Shown piece by piece: positions 25,538-34,234 of a stretch of DNA of 51,395 nt. Every line of letters begins with the position of its first letter. Positions within the stretch are counted from its first letter, which is position 1. The notes beneath the pieces were generated by a model, which was not told the DNA's origin, ran no database searches, and saw only the letters and a list, made by a program, of their open reading frames with translations. Made by a program: the position numbers and the translations under genes. Origin of the DNA: Elusimicrobia bacterium RIFOXYA12_FULL_51_18 (GTDB lineage: Bacteria; Elusimicrobiota; Elusimicrobia; Elusimicrobiales; UBA9959); NCBI GenBank assembly GCA_001800245.1, contig MGVA01000020.1, forward strand, positions 1 to 51,395, written 5' to 3'.

Positions 25538-26227
25538 TTATTTTTGTTTTTTAGCTGACTTCCTCTCGTCCAGCATCAGCCTGCTTGAGTCCGTGTTCCG
25601 AAAAAAATTAAAAATTTTTTGGGCGACGGCCTTAGGCGACATGCCTTCCCTGAAAACAGGCTTCGTTCTGATACGGGTCGGATAAACATCAATAATTCTG
25701 ATCCCCTTTTCAGCCGCCTCAAGCCTTAAAGATTCGGAGAATCCCCGTAAGCCCCACTTGCTTGCCGCGTAAATGGTCCGCAAACCGCGGGCTTCAAGTC
25801 CGCACACGGAATTAATATTAATAAGAGCGCCCGCCGACTTTTTCAGGAATTGCCTGTAAATTTCCCTTGAAAGTTTTATAGGGGCCGTCAGGTTGGTGGT
25901 TATCATTTCGTCAATTTGTCCGTCTGTGATCTCTTCAAGTCCAAGGTGCGGACAATGTGCTCCGGCATTGTTGACGAAAACCGCGATTTCCCGGAAGCGT
26001 ATCATCCTGTAAATCTTTCTCAACCCGCTGTCCGTGCTTAAATCAGCCGCGCAAAGATCGCAAACCGCCCCTTCTTTATCGATCTCCGTCTTTGTCGTTG
26101 CCAGGTCCTTTTTATTCCTGCCATGAAGGATTATATCGTAGCCGTTCCTGGCGAAAACAATAGCCAGTTCCCTGCCCAATCCTCTTCCGGATCCGGTAAT
26201 AAGGGCGAATCTTTTTTTTTGGCTCAT
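25538..26227 (-). CDS. Short-chain dehydrogenase/reductase
   Basis: The 229-residue product has TGSGRGLG (11-18), NNAG (86-89), Ser 140 and YAASK (Tyr 153, Lys 157). HGRN after the second strand suggests NADP. It differs clearly from the other SDR at 24634, so this is not a recent duplication. It is the first gene of the - strand operon running to 20998. GAGAGG lies eight bases before the ATG. The substrate is unknown; a keto-sugar or keto-acid intermediate is likely from context. Confidence 0.78.
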   Translation of the reverse strand: MSQKKRFALITGSGRGLGRELAIVFARNGYDIILHGRNKKDLATTKTEIDKEGAVCDLCAADLSTDSGLRKIYRMIRFREIAVFVNNAGAHCPHLGLEEITDGQIDEMITTNLTAPIKLSREIYRQFLKKSAGALININSVCGLEARGLRTIYAASKWGLRGFSESLRLEAAEKGIRIIDVYPTRIRTKPVFREGMSPKAVAQKIFNFFRNTDSSRLMLDERKSAKKQK

Positions 26228-26584
26228 TTTAACCGGCCTCTCATTAAAAAAGTATTATACCTTTTATTATAATGCCGGTTTTTCGTTCCCGCCCCGCCGT
26301 ATCTGTAATTTTGGCGCAAGGCGGAGTAGTCCCGTATAGCCTGGGATATATGTTGGCGGCATTTTGCGAGAGTTTAAGCGGAGAAGTTGCCAAAGCACGC
26401 TTTCTAACGTTATAATATGAAATCGGCCGTGCTGGCATGAGATCCCCGCAGCTTGCCGGCGCGGCGTGTCCGTCCGGGAGGAGGAGCGCCTGGAGGGATT
26501 ATTGATTTTAAGGGGCCGGCTTAGGGTGGGGATATCAGGGGGCCTTGCCTACAATGGCGGGATTTTATGCGGAGAGGCTGATCT
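26228..26584. other. Divergent intergenic region between the two specialised operons
   Basis: This 357-nt stretch separates the - strand SDR gene from the + strand ThDP gene. On the - strand, TATAAT hexamers lie at 26254-26259 and 26266-26271, without a clear -35 box. On the + strand there is a good promoter at 26387-26416. The remaining leader of about 160 nt contains G-rich segments but no gene or riboswitch that I recognise. Confidence 0.55.
26387..26416 (+). promoter_or_regulatory. Predicted sigma-70 promoter for the ThDP operon
   Basis: TTGCCA (26387-26392, five of six), an 18-nt spacer and TATAAT (26411-26416, six of six). It would give a leader of about 160 nt before the ATG at 26585. 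Confidence 0.6.
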
Positions 26585-28318
26585 ATGGCAACAGAGTTTC
26601 GAAAGGCATCATCACGGAAAGCTGCGCCGGATAAAAAAATGCGGCTATGCGATTATATCGCGCAATTCCTGGTAAAGCGGGGAGTTGCGGATATATTCAT
26701 GCTTACTGGATCCGGCGCCATGTATATAAACGACGCCATTAAGGTTTCCGGCATCCGATATTATGCTACGCGCAATGAGGCGACCGCCCCCATGATGGCC
26801 GAGGCCTATGCCCGTGTGAGGCAGTCTTTGGGCGCGGTATGCGTGACGGCGGGGCCGGGCGCTACGAATGCCGTACCGGGACTGGCCGAAGCCTTCGTGG
26901 ATTCGGCGCCGGTCCTGATTTTGTCGGGCCAGGTCACGTCAAAACATACCACGCATTACGCAAATATTCCGGGCTTAAGAACGTTTGGAACAGCCGAGAT
27001 AGATATCGTGCCGATCGTTCAACATCTGACAAAATTCGCCGCGGTTGTGGATGATCCGCGGAAGATCCGTTATTTGTTGGAAAAAGCGCTGTGCCTGGCG
27101 ACGACCGGCCGGCCCGGCCCGGTCTGGCTGGATGTTCCGTTGGATATTCAGCAGGCAATGGTCGATCCGGCAGTCTTGAAGGGGTATACGCCTCCCGCCG
27201 CGGCTTTTTTGAAAACTGATCTGACGAGCGCGGTTGACAAGGTTCTCCGTCTGCTGCGCAAGGCAAAACGGCCGTTGATCGTAGCCGGACAGGGCGTGCG
27301 CCAGGGGAAAGCGATAGGGGAATTGAAAATTTTGCTGGAGCGATTCGACCTTCCGGCGGTTTTCTCCCGTCTGGGACAGGATCTGCTGCCTCATACGCAT
27401 CCGAATGTTTTTGGAAAAGCGGGAGTCAAGGGGTCGCGTTTTTGCAAAGATTTGATGGGACAGGCGGATTGCGTTATCGCTCTCGGCAGCAGGCTCGCGC
27501 CGCAATTTGCCGGGTTGAACTTCGAGGGGTTTGCTCCGCAGGCGAAAATAGTGATGGTTGATATCGACAAAGCGGAATTGAATAAACCCGGGGTTGCCCT
27601 CTCTCTGAAGGTCCATGCGGATGTCGGGGATTTCCTGAAGGCGTTTATTCCAAAATTAAAAAAGGCGGCGATCCCGCATTGGGGCCCCTGGCTAAAGACA
27701 TGTCAGGCCCTCAAGGCGGCGCATCCGATGGTGCTTCCCGAACAAAAGCGCAACCCTATCGATCTTTATTATTTTATGGACCGCCTGGGCCGGCTTTCAG
27801 ACCGGCGCCATATTTTAATCACGGACGCCGGGTCCAATTATTACGTCGGCGGCCAGGTCTTTCGTTTTGAAAAGGGGCAGCGGGAAATCACTTCCGGGAC
27901 GAATGCGGCGATGGGAACCACGATTCCCCTGGCGATCGGAGCCTGCGTCGCCGCTCCGGATTCTCAGGTGCTGGCGGTTACCGGAGACGGTTCATTGGAA
28001 CTGAACATTCAGGAATTAAAGACCATTTCCCATTACAAATTGAACTTGAAGTTATTCGTTATCAATAACGGCGGCTACGTCTCTATGCATAAATGGCAGG
28101 ATGCTTGTTTTGAAGGCAGGCGAATCGATACGGAAGAGGCGACGGGCACCGGGACCTTGAACATGCGGAAGGTCGCGGCGGCCTTCGACTTGAATTACGA
28201 ATGCATAGAGCGATACGAAGACATCGACGATAAACTGAAGAAAATAATGAGCGATCCTTCGCCGTTATTCGTGGAAGTCATGACGGATCATAACCAGCAG
28301 ATCTTTCAGGCGTTGTGA
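26585..28318 (+). CDS. ThDP-dependent enzyme, acetolactate-synthase/decarboxylase-like
   Basis: The 577-residue product has the three-domain build of ThDP enzymes of the acetolactate synthase type. The catalytic Glu is at 65 (TRNEATAPM), and the diphosphate-binding end motif is TGDGSLELNIQELKTI with INNGGY. A GGAGAGG site precedes the ATG. The substrate pocket is not readable. It starts an operon with a split transketolase 4 nt downstream, so a C2 or acyl-carbanion transfer to a sugar or sugar precursor is plausible. It could also be an ordinary acetolactate synthase, but there is no small subunit and no other ilv gene nearby. FAD binding (as in YerE) could not be judged. Confidence 0.75.
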   Translation: MATEFRKASSRKAAPDKKMRLCDYIAQFLVKRGVADIFMLTGSGAMYINDAIKVSGIRYYATRNEATAPMMAEAYARVRQSLGAVCVTAGPGATNAVPGLAEAFVDSAPVLILSGQVTSKHTTHYANIPGLRTFGTAEIDIVPIVQHLTKFAAVVDDPRKIRYLLEKALCLATTGRPGPVWLDVPLDIQQAMVDPAVLKGYTPPAAAFLKTDLTSAVDKVLRLLRKAKRPLIVAGQGVRQGKAIGELKILLERFDLPAVFSRLGQDLLPHTHPNVFGKAGVKGSRFCKDLMGQADCVIALGSRLAPQFAGLNFEGFAPQAKIVMVDIDKAELNKPGVALSLKVHADVGDFLKAFIPKLKKAAIPHWGPWLKTCQALKAAHPMVLPEQKRNPIDLYYFMDRLGRLSDRRHILITDAGSNYYVGGQVFRFEKGQREITSGTNAAMGTTIPLAIGACVAAPDSQVLAVTGDGSLELNIQELKTISHYKLNLKLFVINNGGYVSMHKWQDACFEGRRIDTEEATGTGTLNMRKVAAAFDLNYECIERYEDIDDKLKKIMSDPSPLFVEVMTDHNQQIFQAL

Positions 28319-28322
28319 ACCG

Positions 28323-29150
28323 ATGAAGAACATAAATAACCCTGCGGAGCTGGAGCGCATCGCCGGAAAAATCCGGCTGAAAGCATTAGAGATGACGGTG
28401 GCCAAGAAAAAGGGCCACCTGGGCGGGACTTTTTCCTGCGTGGATATTCTCGTGGCGTTATATTACGGGGGGGGTCTGGGAATTGATCCTTCCCGCCCCC
28501 AATGGCCCGACCGGGACCGGTTTATTCTCAGTAAGGGTCATGCCTGTTTGGGATTATATCCCATTCTGGTCGATCTCGGGTTTATGTCCCAGGAACGGTT
28601 TGACACCTATGGGGACAATGGCGGGCTCGGAGGCCAGTTGGATACCGGCATCCCCGGCGTGGAATGGAACACCGGGTCTTTAGGCCACGCCTTAGGCGTT
28701 TGCGCCGGGATGGCGCTTGCCGCAAAAATGGACCGCAAAAATTATCGTGCCTATACGCTTTTGGGGGACGCCGAGTGCGCTGAAGGGTCGATCTGGGAAG
28801 CGATCACTTTTGCCGGAGAAAAGAAATTAAATAATCTGGTGGCCCTTGTCGATCGCAATCGGTTATCGGTGACCGAGGTGCTGGACGATGATTCTTTCTT
28901 CCGCAGTTTTCCTGACGCGGTCCGGTCTCTTGGCTGGGATTGTTATGATGTGGACGGCCATTCGATCCCGGCCCTGCTGGAAACATTTCAGAAGGCTAAA
29001 ACCTCCGAAAAACCGGTTTTGATCATTTGTCAAACGATTAAGGGAAAAGGCGTTTCGTTCATGGAAAATACGATAAAGTGGCATCACTCCGTCCCCACGG
29101 CCGCGGAATTGGAAAAGGCCAGAGCCGAGTTAGTGAAGGAGCGGCCATGA
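28323..29150 (+). CDS. Transketolase, N-terminal (ThDP diphosphate-binding) subunit
   Basis: The 275-residue product matches the N-terminal half of transketolase. SKGHAC (70-75), the ThDP/Mg motif GDAECAEG (148-155) and VDRNRL are typical. The following gene encodes the complementary half and overlaps it by ATGA. Split transketolases occur in archaea, actinobacteria and several specialised clusters. The enzyme moves a two-carbon ketol unit between sugar phosphates. Here it directly follows an ALS-like ThDP enzyme, so it may serve a dedicated sugar pathway and not the pentose phosphate pathway. Confidence 0.85.
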   Translation: MKNINNPAELERIAGKIRLKALEMTVAKKKGHLGGTFSCVDILVALYYGGGLGIDPSRPQWPDRDRFILSKGHACLGLYPILVDLGFMSQERFDTYGDNGGLGGQLDTGIPGVEWNTGSLGHALGVCAGMALAAKMDRKNYRAYTLLGDAECAEGSIWEAITFAGEKKLNNLVALVDRNRLSVTEVLDDDSFFRSFPDAVRSLGWDCYDVDGHSIPALLETFQKAKTSEKPVLIICQTIKGKGVSFMENTIKWHHSVPTAAELEKARAELVKERP

Positions 29151-30100
29151 GTTTGGCGGATAAAGATATCCGGGACGCTTTTTTTGACGAACTTTGCCGA
29201 ATAGGTTCGCGCGATCCCAATGTCGTCATCATCACCAATGATATGGATGTTTTCAGCTTGCGGAAGTTCAAGCAGGATTATCCGCGGCAATTTATAAATA
29301 TCGGAGTGGCGGAACAGAATATGATCAACGTGGCCGCGGGCCTTGCGGCCTGCGGAAAACGGGTGTTTGTTTTCGGGATACTGTCATTCGTCACTTTCCG
29401 ATGTTATGAGCAGATCAAAGTGAATATCTGCAGCATGCGGCTGCCTGTGACCATCATCGGGATGGGGGCGGGGCTGTCGTTCGGGTTTGACGGGCCGACG
29501 CATCATGCGATGCAGGACATAGGCCTAATGCGGCTGCTTCCGGAAATGGAGATCCTGAATCCGGGCGACAGCGCTTCCGCGGCCCAATGCGCGCGCCTCG
29601 CGTATGAAGGCAAAGGCCCGATGTATATTCGGATAGACAAGGGAACTTTCCCGGAATTTTATAATTCCGGGGACAACTTCTCATCGGGGCTAAAGGTGCT
29701 GCGGGACGTTGCGAACAGCGATGTTACCATAGTGGCCAGCGGTTTTATGACCCGGCAGGCGGTCGCGGTTGCGGATGCCCTGGAAAGTCAAAATGTGCGC
29801 GCCGGGGTGATAGATATTTTCCGTCTAAAACCGGTGGATGGATCGGCATTGAGGGATTTAGCGGATCGTTCACGGTCTTTCGTGGTTTTGGACGAGAATG
29901 CCGCCAGCGGCGGCCTGGGAACGATCATTAGCGAGATCCTGGCGCGGCATTCCAAAAAGATCCCATTCATATCTCTTACCTTGCCGGATAAACAATTTTT
30001 AGAATATGGCGCCAGGGAATGGTTTTTGAACCGTTCAGGGCTGGATGCTCCCGCGATAGTAGAGGCTGTTTTGGCTCTGGTCGGGCGAAAAGTCCCTTAA
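29147..30100 (+). CDS. Transketolase, C-terminal (pyrimidine-binding) subunit
   Basis: The frame is open from 29078, but the ATG at 29147 overlaps the stop of the N-terminal subunit (ATGA) and follows GGAGCGGCC, so that start is preferred (317 residues). The catalytic Glu is at 56 in NIGVAEQNM. The later LDENAASGGLG segment belongs to the C-terminal domain. With the upstream gene it forms an active-site-sharing heteromer. The overlap makes near-equal translation likely. Confidence 0.85.
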   Translation: MSLADKDIRDAFFDELCRIGSRDPNVVIITNDMDVFSLRKFKQDYPRQFINIGVAEQNMINVAAGLAACGKRVFVFGILSFVTFRCYEQIKVNICSMRLPVTIIGMGAGLSFGFDGPTHHAMQDIGLMRLLPEMEILNPGDSASAAQCARLAYEGKGPMYIRIDKGTFPEFYNSGDNFSSGLKVLRDVANSDVTIVASGFMTRQAVAVADALESQNVRAGVIDIFRLKPVDGSALRDLADRSRSFVVLDENAASGGLGTIISEILARHSKKIPFISLTLPDKQFLEYGAREWFLNRSGLDAPAIVEAVLALVGRKVP

Positions 30101-30170
30101 TAAATTATTACGGCCGCCGCCGGGCGCCCTAGTCTGAAACCGGCCCGCGGCCTGCCGCAAAAGATTGTTT

Positions 30171-32147
30171 ATGCCCATGGACAACGAAAAAAATCAGACA
30201 AAATACGGGGATGTCGCGGTGGGTTTTGTACAGATCAATTACGAGTTTTCCGGACAATATTATCTGCCGCTCTCGGTGGGCATGCTTGAGGCGTATCTTA
30301 AAAAACACGCAGAGCGGCCGGGCCAGTACCGGTTCCTGTCCCCGGTTTTTAAGCGGGATAAAATAGAACAGGCCGCGCGGCATCTGGCGGACGCGGATGT
30401 CGCCGCGTTCAGCGTCTATGAATGGAATGTAAACCTGTCCCTGGCTATAGCCCGGAGACTCAAAACGCTCAACCCCGGGGTTTTGATAGTTTTCGGCGGT
30501 CCGCAGGTGCCTGACCGGGTTGAGCCGTTCCTGCGGGAGCATGGTTTTATCGATATCGTATGCCACGGGGAGGGCGAGCAGGTCTTTAAAGCGATAGTCG
30601 ACCATGCGCGGGATAGAGACTGGGCAACCGTCCCGTCCGTAAGCTACCTGCGCGCCGACGGCGTTTGTGAAAGTCATAGCCGGACATCCCGCGTAACCGA
30701 TCTTTCGCAATTGCCTTCTCCTTTTTTGGACGGCACATTCGACAAGCTGGTTTCGGAATATCCGGAAATAAAATGGCTGGGATTATTGGAAACCAACCGC
30801 GGCTGCCCGTTCTCCTGCGCCTTTTGCGAGTGGGGCGCCAAGGCGATGAACCAGGTTTACACGTTCGGGCTGGAACGCGTCCGGGCGGAGCTGGACTGGC
30901 TGGCCCGGCATAAGATCGAATTTATTTTTTGCTGCGACGCCAATTTCGGGCTCCTGCCGCGCGATCTTGAAATAGCGGAATATGTGGTCCAGGCTAAAAT
31001 GCGGCACGGCTATCCCCGCACTTTTTCGCTGCAGGGCAGTAAGAACGCCCCGGAGCGCGTTTATGAAATTCAAAAACTTCTGTCTAAAAACGGCCTGAAC
31101 AAGGGCGCGCTGCTGGCTCTGCAATCGGTGTTCCCGGAGACGCTGGACTTGATCTCTCGGAAAAACATCTCGCTGGAGGCGTTCGATGAACTTCAGCGGC
31201 GTTTCAAGCGGGACGGGATAGATACGTTCACGGATATAATATTGGGACTGCCCGGCGAAACTTTTGATTCGTTCGCCGACGGGGTCGAGCGCATCATCGC
31301 CAACGGGCAGCATAACCGGATCCAGTTCAATAATCTGTCCGTCTTAAGCAATTCGATCATGGGCGCTCCGGAATACCGCCGGCGCCACGGTCTGGTCACC
31401 GTGCGTTCGGAGATAACCAATAGGTATGGGATTCAGGCGGAATCTTCGGAAGAGGCCTCAGAATACCAGGATCTGGTGATAGCCACCGTGACTATGCCGC
31501 CCGAAGATTGGGTGCGGGCCCGGTCATTCGCCTGGATGGCGATGCTCCTTCATTTCGATAAACTCCTGCAGCTCCCGTTCGTGCTCTTAAACACTAACGC
31601 CGGCATCGGTTACAGGGCGCTTATCGAGGCTTTTATGAACCGTCCTTCGGATGCGTATCCGGTTACCGCGGGAATTTATAAATTTTTTGAGGAAAAAGCC
31701 CGCGATATTCAGCGCGGAAATCCGGAATATTGCCATGCGCCGCAATGGCTTAATATGTGGTGGATGACCGATGAGTACAGCTTCATCAAGTTGTGTTATG
31801 AAAAACAACTGGACTCTTTTTACCGGGAGGCGGGCAGCCTGCTGCGGGAATTGGCGGAGCGTAGGGGAGCGCAGGTCCCATGGCTGGAAGACGCGATGGT
31901 TTTAAACCTGAGTCTGATCAAGCTGCCCTTCCAGAGCGATGCCCCGGAAATAGCCTCCGGCTTCAATATCTGGGAACACTATAAATCCGTTCTCGACGGC
32001 AACCCTATGCCGTTAAAGCCTCAGGCGTGCCGCTGCCGGGTTGACAGGACGGCGACTAAATGGAGTAATTGGGACGATTGGCTGAGGGATGTGATCTGGT
32101 TCGGTAACAAAACGCGGACTTATCTGTACAATTGCGAGGCGCTATGA
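30171..32147 (+). CDS. B12-binding-type radical SAM protein with CxxxCxxCEWG core
   Basis: The ATG at 30171 gives 658 residues; an in-frame TTG at 30165 and an ATG at 30177 are alternatives, and none has a good ribosome site. The N-terminal domain is of the cobalamin-binding type (FGGPQVPDRVEPF, CHGEGEQ). The radical SAM motif is C212-xxx-C216-xx-C219, followed by EWG (CPFSCAFCEWGA). A long C-terminal part (about 470-658) contains a large Trp/Tyr-rich helical region (WLNMWWMTDEYSF). The size and extra domain suggest a dedicated specialised-metabolism enzyme. It overlaps the aldo/keto reductase start by ATGA, so the two act together or are at least co-expressed. Confidence 0.72.
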   Translation: MPMDNEKNQTKYGDVAVGFVQINYEFSGQYYLPLSVGMLEAYLKKHAERPGQYRFLSPVFKRDKIEQAARHLADADVAAFSVYEWNVNLSLAIARRLKTLNPGVLIVFGGPQVPDRVEPFLREHGFIDIVCHGEGEQVFKAIVDHARDRDWATVPSVSYLRADGVCESHSRTSRVTDLSQLPSPFLDGTFDKLVSEYPEIKWLGLLETNRGCPFSCAFCEWGAKAMNQVYTFGLERVRAELDWLARHKIEFIFCCDANFGLLPRDLEIAEYVVQAKMRHGYPRTFSLQGSKNAPERVYEIQKLLSKNGLNKGALLALQSVFPETLDLISRKNISLEAFDELQRRFKRDGIDTFTDIILGLPGETFDSFADGVERIIANGQHNRIQFNNLSVLSNSIMGAPEYRRRHGLVTVRSEITNRYGIQAESSEEASEYQDLVIATVTMPPEDWVRARSFAWMAMLLHFDKLLQLPFVLLNTNAGIGYRALIEAFMNRPSDAYPVTAGIYKFFEEKARDIQRGNPEYCHAPQWLNMWWMTDEYSFIKLCYEKQLDSFYREAGSLLRELAERRGAQVPWLEDAMVLNLSLIKLPFQSDAPEIASGFNIWEHYKSVLDGNPMPLKPQACRCRVDRTATKWSNWDDWLRDVIWFGNKTRTYLYNCEAL

Positions 32148-33109
32148 ATTACCGGCGCCTGGGTTCGACCGAACTGAATATCTCGGAAATAGGCTTCGGC
32201 GCCTGGGGCCTGGGGGGAGATAAAGGCGGTTCCCGCGCTTACGGCCCCACGGATGACAGCGAGTCCTTATACGCGCTGCGGCGCGCGCTGGACCTGGGGA
32301 TTACATTCTTCGACACCGCCGATTTTTACGGGTTCGGGCACAGCGAGACCCTGATCGGCAGGGCCTTCGGTGCTTGCAGGGAGCGGGTGATCATTGCCGG
32401 CAAAGCCGGGTTTGTTGACGCGGCCGGCCGGCAGGATTTTTCCCCCGCCCATATACGCGCCTCATTGGATGGGACGTTGCGGCGTCTCAACACCGATTAT
32501 CTTGATGTATATCAGCTGCACAGTCCGCCGGCGGAGCTGCTGATCCGGACCCCCGGGATACTTGAAACGATGAAGGAGCTGGTCCGGGAAGGCCGGATCC
32601 GTTCCTACGGCGTTTCGCTCCGGTCCCCAGAGGACGGCATAACTCTCTTACGGGCGCATAAGGTCGGGTGTCTGCAGGTCAATTTTAACCTTGTCGATCA
32701 GCGCGCCAGGGCGGACGGACTTTTTGAGCTGTGCAGGCAGACCGACACCGGCATAATAGCGCGCACTCCGCTCTGTTTCGGTTTTTTAACCGGACAATAT
32801 CCGGATACCTCCGCGCTGCCGGAAAGCGATCATCGCCGGCGCTGGTCAAAGGAGCAGGTCGAACGATGGCATAAGGCCCCGCGGTTGTTCGCCGGGGCGC
32901 TGGAAACACAGCGGCCTCAGACGCCGGCCCAAAGCGCCCTGCGGTTTTGCATCTCGTATCCGGCTGTGACATCGGTGATACCGGGGATGCTGACGCCGGC
33001 ACAGGTAGAGGAGAACGCGGCCGCCAGCGGCCTGGGGCCCTTGCCGGCGGAGACTATTTCGGAAGTTCAGGCGATCTATGAGGCGAACGATTTCATGGGG
33101 AGGAAGTAA
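32144..33109 (+). CDS. Aldo/keto reductase
   Basis: From the ATG at 32144 (overlapping the radical SAM stop) the product has 321 residues. The catalytic tetrad is visible: Asp 57 (FFDTADFYG), Tyr 62, Lys 87 (IAGKAGF) and His 126 (YQLHSP). It is a soluble NADPH-dependent reductase of the TIM-barrel family. As the last gene of the operon it could reduce the carbonyl left by the ThDP or radical SAM step. Convergent with operon F; a terminator follows. Confidence 0.85.
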   Translation: MNYRRLGSTELNISEIGFGAWGLGGDKGGSRAYGPTDDSESLYALRRALDLGITFFDTADFYGFGHSETLIGRAFGACRERVIIAGKAGFVDAAGRQDFSPAHIRASLDGTLRRLNTDYLDVYQLHSPPAELLIRTPGILETMKELVREGRIRSYGVSLRSPEDGITLLRAHKVGCLQVNFNLVDQRARADGLFELCRQTDTGIIARTPLCFGFLTGQYPDTSALPESDHRRRWSKEQVERWHKAPRLFAGALETQRPQTPAQSALRFCISYPAVTSVIPGMLTPAQVEENAAASGLGPLPAETISEVQAIYEANDFMGRK

Positions 33110-33144
33110 GCTTCCCTGAAAACTCATCCGCTGTTTCAGCGGGG

Positions 33145-33170
33145 GCCCGTCCGGACGGCGGGCTTTTTTT
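33145..33170 (+). terminator. Rho-independent terminator after the aldo/keto reductase
   Basis: GCCCG (33145-33149) pairs with CGGGC (33159-33163), and inner CC/GG can add pairs. Seven T follow (33164-33170). A second small hairpin (CCGCTG/CAGCGG, 33128-33142) lies before it. It ends the + strand operon before the convergent E1-beta gene. Confidence 0.8.
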
Positions 33171-33178
33171 ACGGGTTA

Positions 33179-34234
33179 TCAGAAAGGTCCCTTAAATTCT
33201 TTATAAAGGCGTTTTTTGTATTCTTCCGAAGGCAATTCTTTTTTGCCGGCCCGCTTCTTGAAAATCAGCCGATAAATATCATTCACGATCGCGCCCATAT
33301 CCGGGTAGAAATAGTTCTCAAGCGTTTTCGCGGTGGGGCAGGGCGAATGCGCCATCGATATTTCCATGATCGGCGCCTTCAGAATTCCGGGCGCGGTGGT
33401 CGCTATCAATCTCGACACCTCCGCGCATACCCCGAACGGAGCCCAGCCCGTATCGGCCACTATCAGCCTGCCGGTTTTTTTGACGCTTGAAAGTATCATT
33501 TCCCTGTTCGGATGGGTAAGGCAATTCAGATCTATTATTTCAACATCCAGGCCTTCTTTTTCTTTAACAAATCGGGCCGCGTGAATGGCGTCCACCACCA
33601 TTATCGAAGTAGCCACAATGGTGACGTCCCGGCCTTTTCTTACGAGATGCGAAGACAGGGGGGTGGAGTTCCGCTTTTCGGAGACGTTGAACGTGCAATC
33701 GTACAAGGCGCGGTGTTCCAGGGAGATAACAGGGGCTTTATAGCGGTTTACCGCGTGATCATAAGCGTCCAGGACCGCCCGGGCGGAGCTCGGCATGATG
33801 ACGGTCAGTCCGGGAATATGGGAAAAAAGGGCCTGAAGGCTTTGGGAATGCTGCGCGCCCTGCCCCCAGCTTCTTCCTATTACAGCCCGTATCAGCATCG
33901 GCAGTTTAAATAAACCGCCGTACATATACTTATATTTGGCGATAGAATTCACGATCTGATTCATGGCCAGCAGCATAAAATCGGTTCTTATGTGGATGTG
34001 GATGGGGTAAAGGCCGTTCAGCGCCGCGCCTACCGCGAAACCCGTCATGGACTCTTCCGCCAGGGGCGTGTCGAAAACTCTTTCGGAACCGAATTCCTTT
34101 TCCAGGCCCAAAGTCGTGCCGAATATTCCGGTGAAATCGGTGACCCCCAGGCCGTAAACCAGGGCCCTGGGATTTTTCCGCATGGCGTCGCGCATGCTCA
34201 GGGTGATAGCGTCACGATAGGAGATTGTTTCCAT
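33179..34234 (-). CDS. Pyruvate-dehydrogenase-E1-beta-like / transketolase central-domain protein
   Basis: The 351-residue product matches the beta subunit of 2-oxoacid dehydrogenase E1 components. The ThDP pyrimidine-activating Glu lies in DTPLAEESMTGFAVG. The RSWGQGAQHSQSL segment is the typical beta-subunit region. The start overlaps the E1-alpha stop (TGATG). No lipoyl E2, E3 or lipoate genes lie in the window. E1-like pairs in sugar clusters (for example AviB1/AviB2 of avilamycin) are linked to adding a two-carbon branch to a sugar. That precedent is known; the role here is inferred. Confidence 0.8.
   Translation of the reverse strand: METISYRDAITLSMRDAMRKNPRALVYGLGVTDFTGIFGTTLGLEKEFGSERVFDTPLAEESMTGFAVGAALNGLYPIHIHIRTDFMLLAMNQIVNSIAKYKYMYGGLFKLPMLIRAVIGRSWGQGAQHSQSLQALFSHIPGLTVIMPSSARAVLDAYDHAVNRYKAPVISLEHRALYDCTFNVSEKRNSTPLSSHLVRKGRDVTIVATSIMVVDAIHAARFVKEKEGLDVEIIDLNCLTHPNREMILSSVKKTGRLIVADTGWAPFGVCAEVSRLIATTAPGILKAPIMEISMAHSPCPTAKTLENYFYPDMGAIVNDIYRLIFKKRAGKKELPSEEYKKRLYKEFKGPF

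Noticed and set aside
26585-28318. Classical branched-chain amino acid acetolactate synthase (ilvB)
   Set aside because: No ilvN, ilvC or ilvD nearby and a split transketolase follows; the exact substrate was left open.
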